A stretch of DNA of 64,000 nucleotides from Thelephora terrestris (GCA_015956445.1 WIUZ02000002.1:2480001-2544000); one strand, 5' to 3'; positions 23,401 to 36,756 are shown, counted from the stretch's first letter. The notes: a model not told the origin generated them from the sequence alone. Program-made: numbers and translations.

Positions 23401-26400
23401 TTACATAGGGTACTTTTTGAGTCGTAAATACATGTCAGCATCAATTGTGTCGATAACAAAATAATCATCTAAGTGGCTAGAATCTTCCAATAAAACAGCC
23501 CCACGCATGATACACTCTAGCGGTATCACCTCGCACCTCGTCTTGTGTCGGAAGCGCCACCTCCGGATCGATAATTCCTTATCAATCTTCTTTAAGGAGG
23601 CGTCGCGCCGGGTGCTCTTATCCAACGGCCGGACAAGAGCAAGGCGGTAGTTACGCCCACCAACCCGGCATACAAAGATGCATGCAAGCTTCGCAAATCC
23701 GCGCCCCTGCAGAAAGTTTACGATCACGAAGTCGTACCGCGGGTTCCCGTGGAATACGGGATTACAGCGTAGGTAATCCGTGTGAAGTTGCCAATCGACG
23801 ACCGATTCGTACCCCACCTTGAGGAGCATATATTCCGTGATCTGTATGTAACAATTTAAGTAAACCTGGATAGTGAAACGCAATATAATAAATGAAATAA
23901 ACGAACGTACCTCATGCGAACCGTTGACGACCGGCGTATCTGGACCTTCACTCAACGCCTGGATCGCACGTGAGGTGCGAGCACAAAAGCTTGTGAACAG
24001 AGAGTCCCCGCTTTTGCCCTCAAGGAATGCTTCAATACTTTTCACCTCTTTCTTTGATCCAAGGATGCTGCTGTAATTGATATCGGATGATATCCGGTAA
24101 GTTTCCTCCTCCACGCAATCAATATACCCCGTGCTTCTGGTGACAGGATCTATGGCGTCTTCGGCGTTCCTCTTCTCGATCTTGGAAAATTCGTCAAGCC
24201 GCTGGACCTGGGATCCAATATATCCCAGGACCAGATCGTTGTGATCGGCTCTGAGAATCTAATTAAATTTTCATTCAATTTTGTGTAAGCGTAGCGTGTA
24301 ATTGTTACTCACCTGTGTGCCAATATCTTTGAAGTTTGTGATGTTCTCGAGAGCGTCCCCCAGGGGGCCGTGCATCTTTTCAAATGTCTTACTCGTAAAA
24401 TTTCGCGTGACACCCTTGGCCTGGATGTCGTCGAAAAGATGTTTGATGAGGTGCATCTTCGGAAATTTCCATTCCCCCTTTTTGTACCCCTGACGTATTG
24501 AAGAATATCAGTAATAATATTAACTTTAAGCATGGGAAATTACGACGTACATGTGCGAGTTTGAAGAATTTCTTTGCTGTTTCTCGACCGTACTCAATTG
24601 TGAGGTCGGAGTGAACTTCGAGGGACGCTAACATGTCCAGTTCGACATAAGTGCAAACACAACGGAGGAGGCGACAGGAACTATCGTCCTCTCCGAGTGT
24701 GTTTCGCAACACCGGGACACATATCTGATGTGATCACGACATGTGTAAGTAGCGTGTAATATTAATACATGTCGTATTACATACCTTTGACATATGTTCC
24801 CACTTTGTTCCGTCCGTAAAATCTACCGAAAGGTATGCTGAGAAATGATTGAAATTTCTCCAGCGTGGCATACTATTTGCCCTGTTGTAAATTGTGAGTG
24901 ACACGCCAAAGCAGAATGTGATTAAAGGGAACGGGAAAGTACATGGCGTCAATTGTAGTACATGCATCCCTACCCAGCTCATCGGTGTGTGCCTTGATGT
25001 ACGCCCAGAGATGTTGTCGAAATAGCCCACCGGGGAAGGTGTGGAGGCGATCAAATGATAAGGCGTCATATGGATCTGAATTTTCGATCTTCCAGAAAAC
25101 ATTCTGCAAGAGGCGTTAATACTGGTGGAAAAATAATTCAAGATGGCGGAATCAAGGACGTACATCAACATCTCGCATCCCAGACCCTTTTAATATCTCC
25201 TCCTTGTCCTTCAAAAGTGCTTGTTTCCGTGCTTCTTTGAGTATGACGTCGGCAGCTTCGATCGTCCGGAGGGGCGCTTCCGCAGAGAAGTTGTCTAGTT
25301 CGACATCGGCAATTAGGCATCGAGGGCAGCAATGCAAGCCGGGAAATCCACGGATTAGCGCCATGACACACCTGATCGTTCGTGTCATTTGTTGTATTCT
25401 AAGTTGATAGTTGTAGTTACTTACTGCTCCTCATAGTCTGCAGCGAGAATCAATATTAGCGGGAAAATATGCCGTTTCACCCCATCCCCGCACTCCACCC
25501 AATATCCGACCTTTGAGAGATTTTCGATCGACTCGAGTAATTTGTAGAAAGATGCGTGCCAAATCACGCGCTTGAAGTTGACCCAGTTGGGCGAGCCCTT
25601 ATTCTTTGCGTCGTCTTCAATCTGTACTTAAATTAGATTTGTTTTAAGTAAGAAAATTATTTGAAAAATACAATGGGAAGCCATCCGACAACACGAGCAC
25701 CCCCAAACTCTTCGCCGTTCCTTATCTTCACTGGAAGGTTGAGAATCCTGGCCATCACAGGGTATCCCTTCTGCGTCCCGAATGATGAAAGTTTGGTCTT
25801 GTCCGCATAAAGTTCGAGGCAGACCATTTTTGCTCCCTCCGGCAAGGCTGACTTAATGTAACACATCAGTACAATCATGAGATAGATATTAATAATTAGC
25901 CTTTACCTGTACGTCCCAGAAGCGCTTCCCAGTCCACGGTTCGGTGTACATTTGAGTGTATTTACCGTTGCAGAACCTGGAGACCTTCTGGGCGTCCCAC
26001 TCAAATTGTTTGATGAGCTCCGGATCAACCAGATGGTCCATGATCCAGTCCCACAGTGGGCGGCACTGGGTTTCGTATGTATATTCCTTCTTATCGTAGG
26101 TACGGGTGATTTGATGGCGCTGAAACTGAGAGCTAAGGTCATAATTTATTCGGTTACTTATGATGGACACACACGTACCGGAGTGAACAAACCGCTGGCA
26201 TTCCCCAGCGCAGCTTTCATGTTGTCGTAGTTACGGAACGTGAACGCGCCCGGTGCGGCCTCTTGGCAACGCCTGATCAACTTGATCAACCTGTTGACCT
26301 GTTTCTTGTTGAGCATGGCGTCGTGAACAAACTCTGTGAATTCAAAATCTTCTCGTGAGGAAAAAGGGAGCCACGGGTCCTTATCAGGTGGGGCTGTTGG

Positions 26401-26922
26401 TTCCGAAGGGCCGCCCAGAACGTCTTTGTATTCCATAGGGTCGAATATACGAGATGCCCGGCCACTCTGAGGGTGGTATTCAACAAAGATATCCCCATCG
26501 TTGGGGACCTGCCCTGGATCAATCCGCTGTGGATTAAAACATCTGCGAAAAGACCTAGTTCTGTGTGCTTACCACCCTCACTTGGGCCTGCTAGATCAGG
26601 AGATCCGACGTCCGATCCTTCGACATCTTGCACGTCGTGGTCACGATCCTCTGCGATCTCGCCAATCTGGATCTCTTCTGTGATGTTGGGATTAGTACTA
26701 TGCCACCCACAACGTAGATTAAATCATACCGTCGTCTCCACTTTGATCGGGATCTATGATTCCCTCGTCTGTGTCGATAGTGGGGGAGGGCGTCCGTGAC
26801 CCATTTTTCTTGCGGCATGCTAGGTCATGCCTCCCAAACCCTCTCGCATTCCACTTCTCACCACATCGGGCACAAGTAATTTCTTTGGACGTGGGGCGTC
26901 GTTTTGACCGCTTGGGAGGCAT
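23401..26922 (-). CDS. Plavaka-family transposase 2, apparently intact
   Basis: Starts MPPKRSKRRPTSKEITCARC, with a CxxC...HxxxxC finger (CARCGEKWNARGFGRHDLAC). After about eleven introns the exons give 'FEFTEFVHDAMLNKKQVNRL', 'FCNGKYTQMYTEPWTGKRFW', 'LELYADKTKLSSFGTQKGYP', 'GGARVVGWLPI', 'GLHCCPRCLIADVELDNF', 'DALSFDRLHTFPGGLFRQHL', 'KKGEWKFPKMHLIKHLFDDI', and a C-terminal domain ending 'DTIDADMYLRLKKYPM'. The Asp-containing 'YADKTKLS' and 'DRLHTF' blocks are hallmarks of the Plavaka RNase-H-like core. No stop was seen inside exons, so this may be the one potentially active transposase in the window. Confidence 0.87.
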
Positions 26923-29680
26923 CAGAAGATTGTAACCACGTTATTATTTGCTCTCGCGAATCTCAATGACTTAGGTAATTGACAGCTTCAAATTTATATT
27001 TAAATGTTGACCCTTGACATTCCATTAAGAAGGCGTTACAAATAAATAATAACCGACGTCAAATTATAATGCTTCGAGGATTTTTCCGACACGAGAAGGT
27101 GGCATTCCGAATGAGGGGTAGGTTCGGGGAGCTGGAGCATCCGATCAAGAAGGAGCTCTGGTACACCCTTCAGAGGGGAATCTACGATCAGGATCTATTG
27201 GAGCACGGAGCGACCGTTCCTCGGGCTGTCCGCCATGCTACCGCTTCCACTAGTCTCTTGTGGTCGCTCGTTCGGGAGGGAGAAAGCCGGGTAGGCTTTC
27301 TGTCTGAATATGCGAGTATGACTCTCGACTAATCAGACTGCCTAGGTTGAACGATTGGAGCGTGAGGTGAAAGAGGCGAAGGCAGACGTCCTTCGTCTGT
27401 CAGCGGAGGGTCTTCAGATGAAAGAGACCTTGGCAGCCTTCCAACAAGGAACGAACGAGGCGTTGGAGGCAATGGTCGCCAACCATCAAGAGTTGATCGC
27501 CGGTCTGAAGGTTAGGGACAACAACATCAAGGGGGCATTGGCCAGGAGGGATGAAAAGGTAGCTTTCCTCATCTCGAAGACGAAATGAGGGAAGCTGACA
27601 CTTCTTCTAGACGGAAGAACTCGAGAACGTGGTGGCTGTGTTGACAGCGCAGGTCGAGTCCTTGCAGGACAAGACCTGCAACTGCAAGGAGGGTCCCAAA
27701 TTGGTTGGTCAGGGGACCGCCGATGTTCCGTTCGAGTTGGAGTACGCCGACGAGGTGGTACTCCCATCTCCTAACCCATCGTCCTATGCGACGCCTCCGA
27801 TCGAGAATGCGGTTCCCGTTCCGACTCCAGGTCCGGCTTCCACCTTGGCCGCTTCCGACAAGGAGAACTGTGGGCGCTGCGTCTTGCAGCCGATCCATCA
27901 GTTGGTGAAGATCGAGGATGAGGTCATGGAGGTTGACCGAGCCGAAGATGCTCCGAGGGTCGCCGAGGTACGTCCGGTGACTAAGGGGCAACGATGCAAA
28001 CACTCTCGACGCCGTCCTGCTCATCGCATGGCTCCATCAGCTAATCCCTATCCTCGTCCAGTCGAGTCGGATGGTGACCAGTCTGGTCGAGGTGGGGGAC
28101 GAGAGTTCCGCTATCAGGTCAACCGTCCCTACCGACAGGTCGAGTCGGAGATCCAGCTTCGCCACCAGCTTCGACTCGCAAGACAGGATTCCGCCCAGGG
28201 GTCCGACGAGGGAGACGGAGGGTCACTTGCCGACTACGTCGATATTGCTGTCGAGCAGTCACCCGGTGATGGCAATGTGGGACCAAGTGTTCCAGAGTTC
28301 AGTGACATCTGGGAGGCTGATCGGTCCGCTCGAAGGTATCTCTTCCTATCGGCTTGAACTAGTCGTTCAGCTGAGCGCCGAAGATGGTGACGCCATGTTC
28401 GGGGAGGTTCTTGCGAGGAGGGGCCAGCACTACGATCTCCGGGATGGACAGTTGATGACCTTCAGGCCTGCCGTAGATAGAGTCGACTTTTGATGGGATT
28501 GGGATAGCACTTGTATAGCTCGTTGTGGATTCGCTGGGAATAGTACGCGCGTGTGTGTGTTTCGAATGATTGGTGTGAAGGATTCAAAACATAAGAATTG
28601 GTAAGAAGAGTTCGAAGAAAGAGCGTGTTAAAAGTTTAAAAATACCATGTTCCTGACAGAGGTAGCAGACGGCAACGGTAAACAATGGGGAGCAGCAAAA
28701 AATGAATACGAGGAAGGCATGCTGGCGACAGAGGCGGTCCCAGCTCAGAAGGTGTTTGAGGACGGCACGCCGCGCGACTTCAAGGAGGGCACAGCGAGAG
28801 GTGGGAATTGCGATAGGAGTCAGGAGGGGGGGTTGTCGTCTAGGGACAGGAGGGCGGGGATTTCATCATCTGCCGGGATCGAGTCGGAGTCGATTGTGGA
28901 GGCACAGATCTGGGGTGCAATAATGAAACAAGGGCGGAAGAGTTAACAAAATCAATGATCGGTCCACACTCACCTGGGACTCTCCCCGACTGACCCTGAA
29001 ATTGCTGAGGGTTTGAAAGCTGGTTTTGATCTGCCGGTGGCCTCGTCTAGATAAGCGGGTGAATAAACACAATGACTGTAGGCGTATGAGGTTGTTAATC
29101 ATTCAAAACCGACATAATTGTTAAGAGGGAACTCACTGTGAGTGGATTGGGTGTGGCGGACCCATCTGGGTAGATCGACTTGAAGCTGCCGTGATAGTGA
29201 TAAAGACGATGATCAGTCTTGCAGAAAATAATCATGACCGTAATGGGAGGTAGTAAACATACCGTGAAACTGTCTTGTGATCAGAGGAGAAGACGACGAA
29301 AGATCTCCGAGAAGGGAAGCCCATCGAGACTGAGAATGTGATAGAAGGTGGAGAGGATGCAGACAGGGCAGATTTGGTGAGGCCCGAGATTATAAATGCC
29401 CGGGCAGGAGAAACACCCTTGTTTCTCACGAACGTGGGAGTGCCTACAGCCCGGAAGAGGCCATTATAGTTGTTCAATTTTCATATTTTGGGCGGCTCCT
29501 GTTTTGAGTGACTCCCGCTTTGATGTAATCATGTAATCATGATTACAACATCATGTTGACTTCTGTACTATATATTCCACGATACCGTGTACTTCTCGAT
29601 AGCGATCCCTCTTCTCCCCGACAATCATCACGCTCTTGTCCTTTCTGTCCCATTTCTGAGTGTTGCCACCTCACGGCGGC

Positions 29681-30896
29681 CAGTAGTACTTATTAAAATG
29701 ATTAAGACTTTGTGATGTTTTGTCTTAAAAGTGAATGATTTTTCTCATGAGTTCCTCAATGCCCCCAAGGGGGCAAATTTTACTCATAGAGTATTAATCA
29801 AAATTATGGGGGGGACTAGGACCCAGGTGACCGGGCACTGGTGTTCCCAATTAGGCAGGTGCCGATGGTGTGGATGACCCGGGAGAGTGGATTGCTTATA
29901 TAATGAAAAATAGACTGTGGGAATTTCCGATCAAAATTTTCCCAAAAGGAAAATTTTGATGGCTGATATAAGCAGGTCATGTGACTGACCAAAAAAGGAA
30001 ATTCCTTTTTAGGAAATTTTGATGGCTGACATAAGCAGGTCATGTGACTGAAAAAGTGGATGTTGCTTATGTAATCAGGTCATGTGACCGACCAAAAAAG
30101 GAAAGTTTTGATGGCTTACATAAGTGTCTCAAAAATGCTTTTGAAGGGGTCTTTCCTCAAAAGGAAATTCCTTTTTAGGAAATATTTGATGGATTACCAA
30201 AAAAGGAAATTTTGATGGCTTACATAAGTGGCTCAAAAATGCTTTTTGCAAAAATTACTGAAAAAGAAAATTTCCTTTTTTGGAAAGTCTTTCCCAAAAA
30301 GGAAATTTTCTTTTTCAGTAATTTTTGCAAAAAGCATTTTTGAGCCACTTATGTAAGCCATCAAAATTTCCTTTTTTGGTAATCCATCAAATATTTCCTA
30401 AAAAGGAATTTCCTTTTGAGGAAAGACCCCTTCAAAAGCATTTTTGAGACACTTATGTAAGCCATCAAAACTTTCCTTTTTTGGTCGGTCACATGACCTG
30501 ATTACATAAGCAACATCCACTTTTTTCAGTCACATGACCTGCTTATGTCAGCCATCAAAATTTCCTAAAAAGGAATTTCCTTTTTTGGTCAGTCACATGA
30601 CCTGCTTATATCAGCCATCAAAATTTTCCTTTTGGGAAAATTTTGATCGGAAATTCCCACAGTCTATTTTTCATTATATAAGCAATCCACTCTCCCGGGT
30701 CATCCACACCATCGGCACCTGCCTAATTGGGAACACCAGTGCCCGGTCACCTGGGTCCTAGTCCCCCCCATAATTTTGATTAATACTCTATGAGTAAAAT
30801 TTGCCCCCTTGGGGGCATTGAGGAACTCATGAGAAAAATCATTCACTTTTAAGACAAAACATCACAAAGTCTTAATCATTTTAATAAGTACTACTG
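29681..30896. mobile_element. 1.2-kb near-perfect palindrome (foldback)
   Basis: The arms of about 600 bp start CAGTAGTACTTATTAAAATG and meet near 30287 at 'gaaagtctttccc'. The arms contain 'ggcaggtgccgatggtgtgg' and repeated 'gtcatgtgactgacc' motifs. The two 75-codon ORFs at 29816-30043 and 30534-30761 are the same sequence on opposite strands and are not genes. TTCTGAG occurs near both outer sides but is not adjacent on the left, so I do not claim a target duplication. Confidence 0.85.
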
Positions 30897-31125
30897 TTCT
30901 GAGACACTGCACAACACGACGTACGCCTAGAAGACCGTGGCGGCCGGTACCTTTAAATTGTGTTACTTTGGTAGATGTCAAACACGCACCTGGATCGCAG
31001 CATAACATATTGTCGAGGGGATGACTTTCTCCATGCCATGGATTCTTGAATTTCCCCACTTTAACGAGACCTTTGCACCTGTCGCAGCGGAAGGCGCAAT
31101 GAAGACGAGTTTGTAGACCTGAATA

Positions 31126-32068
31126 CACTGGGGACAAGCCCCCACTTACTGACCAGATACTTTTTGAATACATTGTAGTTCCATGTCCAATGTACTAACA
31201 CTTTGCTGGGTGAGAACAAGGTGAGTTCTTTTGGAATGTACGGAACAATGTAACTACTACTTTCCAGCTCAGTACATTGTGGAAACATTCAAAAAGGACT
31301 AAATCATGTGATCACAATGTCCCTGATTAGTAATCGTCCTGTACTTTTTGGTTGTCCCAAAGAAAGTGATCAACAAGTACCTGCACTGCAAATTGTGGTT
31401 TCAATCAAAATTTACTGGGTCATGTGACTACAAAGTACCAAACTGGTGAATGCTGAGTACTTCTGGAATGTCCTGAGCACATGTGTCCAAATTTTACCCG
31501 AGTGGCTCAAAGAAAATGTGATCACAAAGTACTGAGACTGAGTAAATCCTGAACACTTTTTGAAAGAAACCAAAATATACTGAATTGTTTAAAAAGTACT
31601 GAGTGGCGATTCAGTACATTTTGGTTTCTTTCAAAAAGTGTTCAGGATTTACTCAGTCTCAGTACTTTGTGATCACATTTTCTTTGAGCCACTCGGGTAA
31701 AATTTGGACACATGTGCTCAGGACATTCCAGAAGTACTCAGCATTCACCAGTTTGGTACTTTGTAGTCACATGACCCAGTAAATTTTGATTGAAACCACA
31801 ATTTGCAGTGCAGGTACTTGTTGATCACTTTCTTTGGGACAACCAAAAAGTACAGGACGATTACTAATCAGGGACATTGTGATCACATGATTTAGTCCTT
31901 TTTGAATGTTTCCACAATGTACTGAGCTGGGAAGTAGTAGTTACATTGTTCAGTACATTATGAAAGAACTCACCTTGTTCTCGCCCAGCAAAGTGTTAGT
32001 ACATTGGACATGAAACTACAATGTATTCAAAAAGTACCTGGTCAGTAAGTGGGGGCTTGTCCCCAGTG
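31126..32068. mobile_element. 943-bp CACTG-ended foldback element
   Basis: The ends are CACTGGGGACAAGCCCCCAC and its complement; the arms pair nearly to the centre at about 31600. ATA flanks both ends, a 3-bp target duplication. It sits in an intron of the accessory gene remnant (the acceptor 'ttcag/gtctacaaa' is at its left border on the minus strand). It shares the terminal CACTGGGG with the 501-bp MITE family. No coding content. Confidence 0.9.
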
Positions 32069-32392
32069 ATAGAAATGATTAGTTGACAACCTATTGCATA
32101 GGAGCAACGGATGACTTACTGATAGCAAAAGTGGGCCTCGGAAGAGGCCCTGTGCGAGGGAGCCATCCATGACGTCTTCGTCGTAAAGGAATGCTGGAAA
32201 CTTTGGATCACCTTTGCTGTCGATCAATGAGAGCCCCCCGTTGCGCAATTTCATTCTGGAACTGAACGGCGTAAGTTGTTAGGCCAGGGACCCCACATAA
32301 AATGTTCAATCACTTACCTCTCTGGGTCTGTCTCAAACGTGGTTAGGTGGTCGATGGGCACAGCAGCCTTGTGGTGGTGAGAGTCTCCCAGC

Positions 32393-35309
32393 TGTCAGGG
32401 CCACTCTTCGCCCTTCAGGTACCAGTGCTGTTGGTGAGTCGCAACTCCAACCAACAAGAAACAATGGGGCAAAGGGGGAACGACTTCCCTATATCCACCC
32501 AAAGTCTACGTGGTCCAAAACGCGATGGACGAGCGTTCTCCGGTAGGTTGTCCGAATTCACAGCAGGAGTGCCGAGCCTCTATCAGATCAATCCCTATCG
32601 TCTTCTGAGGGCAGAGATAAGAGCCCGAGGATGGCGCCTCAAACTGGTGCTTGATTAAGAGAGCGGCGAGGAACTCCTTTTTGTAAGCGCGTTCGCCGAT
32701 TCTTAATGCAAGGCTGAGAGAGAGAGGAGAGCGAATGTGTTCAGAGAGTTACTCGATAAGCTCTTCAGTGGCCTACAGCAAATACACCAATGCTGCAAGG
32801 AGAAGAGGACTTCCCGAGATATCAAAGATGGGGAGTCCCCAGCTACTCTACTGGTACCTATATAGGAGAGCGGCCGGGACAGAGATAATCCTATCTAATA
32901 ATAACTCGGAGCAAAGAAGGGCCGAGAGTAAGCTAGAACAGTAAGCGGCCCGAAACAGAGAATAGAAATGGTAAAGGAATGACTAATGGGTCAGGGTTCA
33001 TGAGAGAATAAGAAAGGGGTCATGACGTTGTGTGGGAAAGGAATGACAAAGAACAATATCACATGTGAAGACTGATCAATAAGAGGACGATGCGTCAGCT
33101 CGTCCGCTCGGGACAACAAAAGACCGAGTGGGGCTTGAATGGTTGAAGCGAATGTATGGGGAGTCTGGGCCGGTGAAACGATGGACCGATCCAATGGCGA
33201 ATAGGGCGCAAGCGCTCTTGATGGTTGGATAAAGCGTAGCGCGAACCGGCCGTTGGATCCATCAAACTCCCTTCTTCTCAAACCAACAATCCTACCAACC
33301 AACTACTCATCCATTATGCCCATGATCTCCGATCGTGTCTTCCGTGCTGAGAACAGCACCGCTACCATCGAGTCCGCGGATCCTCGGTCCGTTCAGAACA
33401 AGGGGTACTTACTGCCGAACGCCAATGTGGTGTACCCTAGTTATCGCGAGGTGCGACGTCACGTGTTGCCGTTTGCTGGCAACAACTGACATCGTGTTGT
33501 AGATCTTCGCGGTTGCCGATAAGGTGGATGCTCGACAACTGGAGGCAACGATCGCCAGGCCTCCCCACTACTTGACCATGGATGACGAGTTGTGGTACCA
33601 CAACTTGATTGACCACAAGTTACAGGAGTCTATGCGCGGGGTCACGTTTGACACCGAGTTGTGTATGCCATGGGAGACTCCGGTGGTGTCATCGTTGTGG
33701 GGTCTTCTGAAGATGGGAATCTACGACCTGGGAAACGGCGAAGGAAGGTGGCTGGGAGCGACTCATTCGCAACATTACACAGCAGCCGTTGGTCACCGCC
33801 TTTGGTTCCTTTTGAGGACAGAACAGAAAGCGGTGAGTCGGTCTGTGCATCCCGCTTGTGGGATAACACTGACAGGCTTGTAGAATGAGCGGCTGAAGCG
33901 TGAAGTGAAGGAAGCGAAGGACGATGCCCGTAGGATGTACTCGGAAGCGTTGGACACAAAGAAGACGCTGCTCCTGATGAACGATACACTCCGCGTGACG
34001 TTTGAGAGCGAGATGCTGGCGATGCGCGAAGAACACAACCGATTGGTTGAGTCATTGAAGGAACGGGACGACACCATTCAGCGAGACCTGATCGAGGTCG
34101 ACCGATGGCTCAACCGTCATCGAAGGGCCTTGAATGAGTTGGATACCAAGGTCGGTGTGTCTTCCCCTGGTCTTGATCCGAGGGGGCTCATACCACTTCT
34201 AGGTTGACACGTTGGACGACGCCTTGCCGTTGTTGGGCGCTCGGGTCGAATCGATGAGCGAGCGGTTGTGCCATTGCCGCACTCGTTCGGTGGCTGCGGT
34301 TCGCGATGAGTCTGAGGACGAGTCGATACCGGATCGGATGGCTTCCCCAATAGGTGGGATGTCAGTTGACATATTTGGCTTGTCCACTGACATCCTTTTT
34401 AGCCTCCGACAGTTCATACCGTACACCGGCGCATACTGATGGCGGGGAAGAGGTCGTCCGCGAGACGTCTGAGGAGACGGCCGTGAATCCGGCTAGCAGT
34501 TCTCCTGAGTTGGAGTACACGGGGGAGAACGAGGTGGTTGTTCCGGTTCCGCCTCCGTCGATCTCGCCGGTGCGTGGGCAACGTTCTATCCGTGCTCGTT
34601 GTTGGGTTCCTTATCGTGGGGCACTTCGTCCAGCGCACCGCATGCGTCCCAGTAATCCCAACGCTGTCCGCCAGGGTGGAGACATTGAGTCCACCGTCCT
34701 ATTCCGATGCGACGATGCTACAGTGTCGCGTGGATCACGGCGAGCTGATTCCGGTGGAGTCCGTCAACGTGAACGGCTTAACCGACCTTACGCTCTTGTC
34801 GGTCCAGCGTGCAGCGGAGGCCGTTCGCCTGGTGGCTCAACTGACCGAGAGAGTGGAGGGTTGGTCAGTCCAGAGGACTCTGGATCAGACTATGGTCGAT
34901 TCAGCGAGGAACCGCCTGCGCACTGAGGTTCAGCTGGCCATAGCTCATCGTCTGGAGGAAGCTCGGGTCGTCGAGATGGTCGACGAGGAAGTCGTCGAGA
35001 GTGCCTCGGAGGGGACGGAGGAGGAGGTTGCCAGTGCTGAGGAGTACTGGCAGACCAGGTCTTGACGGCTAGGGTTTGTACACCTTGGTCCTTGTCCATA
35101 GAGTCCGTGCGGATTCAACTCCGTCGGCTGTTCGTCGTGTGTGCGTCCGTGTGTAATATTATCTGTGCCTTTGTCTGTGTTCTTTGATGACGTGTGAGTT
35201 CGTGATAAGGGGGGCTGATAAGATAAGAAAGGGGTATGGGTAAGGAAAGTGGGCGAAAGTTGGATGTAAAAAATGGTTCAAAAAGGAAATAGAATTCAGC
35301 ACGCTGACA
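32393..35309 (+). mobile_element. E4: TGTCAGG...CTGACA element (2.9 kb)
   Basis: The left end TGTCAGGGCCACTCTTCG resembles E2 (TGTCAGGGCCACTCTACC); the right end is 'attcagcacgctgaca'. CCAGC flanks both sides (32388-32392 and 35310-35314). The 5' leader keeps the E2 motif 'ccggtaggttgtccga'. It carries a single five-exon gene. It is a divergent paralogue of E2, inserted in the accessory gene remnant. Confidence 0.9.
33316..34926 (+). CDS. E4 coiled-coil protein (468 residues), unknown function
   Basis: Exons 33316-33450, 33503-33832, 33884-34150, 34203-34353 and 34403-34926 join in one frame of 469 codons. Order: a short polar N-terminus; a globular block with 'HYLTMDDELWYHNLIDHKL'; a long charged coiled coil from 'NERLKREVKEAKDDARRMYS' to 'RALNELDTK'; a Cys pair 'CHCRTR'; then an acidic and Pro-rich tail with 'ELEYTGENEVVVPVPPPS'. 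The first three introns match E2 positions; the fourth (34354-34402) is absent from E2 and resembles an E1 intron. A second long frame overlaps the tail and runs to 35065. No enzyme motif is visible. Homologous to the E2 protein throughout; function unknown. Confidence 0.7.
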
Positions 35310-35888
35310 CCAGCCACGCCAGGACTTAGAGGCATCTGGATCTTTTACTTCTAAGTCTTGGTATGCATTTGCCGGAATTTTGCCGTTTTCGCCGAGCGGC
35401 AGGTACTTCTGTGGGATGAGTTTGACGATGGAGCGCTTGGTCGTCTTCGTGTCTGTTTGCCGAGCGCGAGACGCAAATGATTGGACCTAAGTGGTTTGAT
35501 GGGTTCCGCAAGTAATAGAAGCAGGAACAGCTTGCAATGACTCACTTGGCGCAAGATCTTCTGAATAAACTTTGATGGGACATCGGACTCGAGGCAGGAT
35601 TTGAGAAAGGGCAGATGACTGGTGATTGCGTTGAAGTCTGCCATGTAGATCTCTCGTTGGACCAGTGTGCTATAAGAAGGCACAGTGAATAATCATTGTA
35701 AGGTGGGCATTGGAGGCACTCGCAGGTCTTGGGCGTGGTCTTGTGCCTGTGTCAGGGCCACTCTACCCCAACAACTACCAGTGCACTGTCACGAACGCGT
35801 GACATAATGTCTAAAATCACACAGATAATTCAAGACATTGGTCTTATTCGCAATTGTAGTAATAATACAAGGGAAAACAAGAGGAAGA

Positions 35889-36756
35889 CTAGACAAGGAG
35901 GAAAGGATCTATCTTACAGACGCAATCCTGATCTATCGGACAATGATGAGCAAAGTGGAAAGGGTTGTACACCAACTGAGGGCAGTAAGTATAGTCCCGA
36001 GATACCAGGTCCACCCAGCAGTCCCGGCACCCTAGAACGTCATGCTCCAACCCATTGAACATATCCCTCCTCACTGAATCTAGCCCTTCACGAACTAGAT
36101 CGAATCCATACTTCTCCTGCAGACTTGCCACTTCCAACTTCAACCTCATTCGAACCTGATGACTCTTGCTTGAGGGACGACACTGTTGTCCAGAACGAGT
36201 CATCGGACTCTTGCGCTCTTTCTTCGAAGTCCTCGTCACCATCTGAGGAACTGGGGCAGGACTCCAGGGAGGGGATTGAGGAAGAGGGACTCCTCGATCC
36301 TGGCGGTGTCGGAGGGACAATGGGGGAGTGAGGAGCGGGGTCGGTGCAATACGCTCCTTGGCACTGGTGGCCAAAATAGCGGAAGAGAGATTCCTGGAAT
36401 GGTTTCCAATGTTCCAAGGCGAAGTGAGTAAAGTCTTCGTTAAGACTGTTAACGATAACATACATAACATCCATCCTGCTCTCCAACTTCTTAATACACT
36501 CCTCCCTCTCTCGCTCCATTGCATCCACTAATGGAGAGACACCAGGAGCCCATGGTCGAGCACGGTTAGGATCTTCATAACCGACTTCTTCCCAAACTTG
36601 AGGGGGAGCACTGTGAGCCGACAAGAACTCTATGGCAACCCGGTTGTCATGGGCGATGTTAGCAGGGGAGTCGTACAAGTGGTGAGCGGGGTCGTAAGGG
36701 GCGTCGTCTTTGTAAGAGACGGAGACGAAAGGGGTGGCTTCAGCGTTGAGAGACAT
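35889..36756 (-). CDS. E3-A leftward gene, unknown protein
   Basis: Starts at 36756 (MSLNAEATPFVSVSYKDD) and ends at 35889 ('CKIDPFLLV'). Blocks: 'HHLYDSPANIAHDNRVAIEF', 'DAMEREREECIKKLESRMDV' (coiled coil), 'FRYFGHQCQGAYCTDP' (Cys/His-containing), an acidic Ser-rich linker, and a C-terminal Cys-rich region 'DVLGCRDCWVDL', 'HFAHHCPIDQDCVCK'. The two long frames overlap around 36150-36240 and one must pass into the other through a short intron or a frameshift that I could not place; copy E3-B shows the same arrangement. Spaced Cys and His suggest a metal-binding fold, which is inference. Confidence 0.6.

Noticed and set aside
23208-23468. Separate small gene between the transposase and accessory gene of Plavaka 2
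   Set aside because: It overlaps the transposase's last codons in another frame and has no recognisable features.
29816-30761. Two 75-codon ORFs with identical translation
   Set aside because: They are the two arms of a palindrome read on opposite strands.
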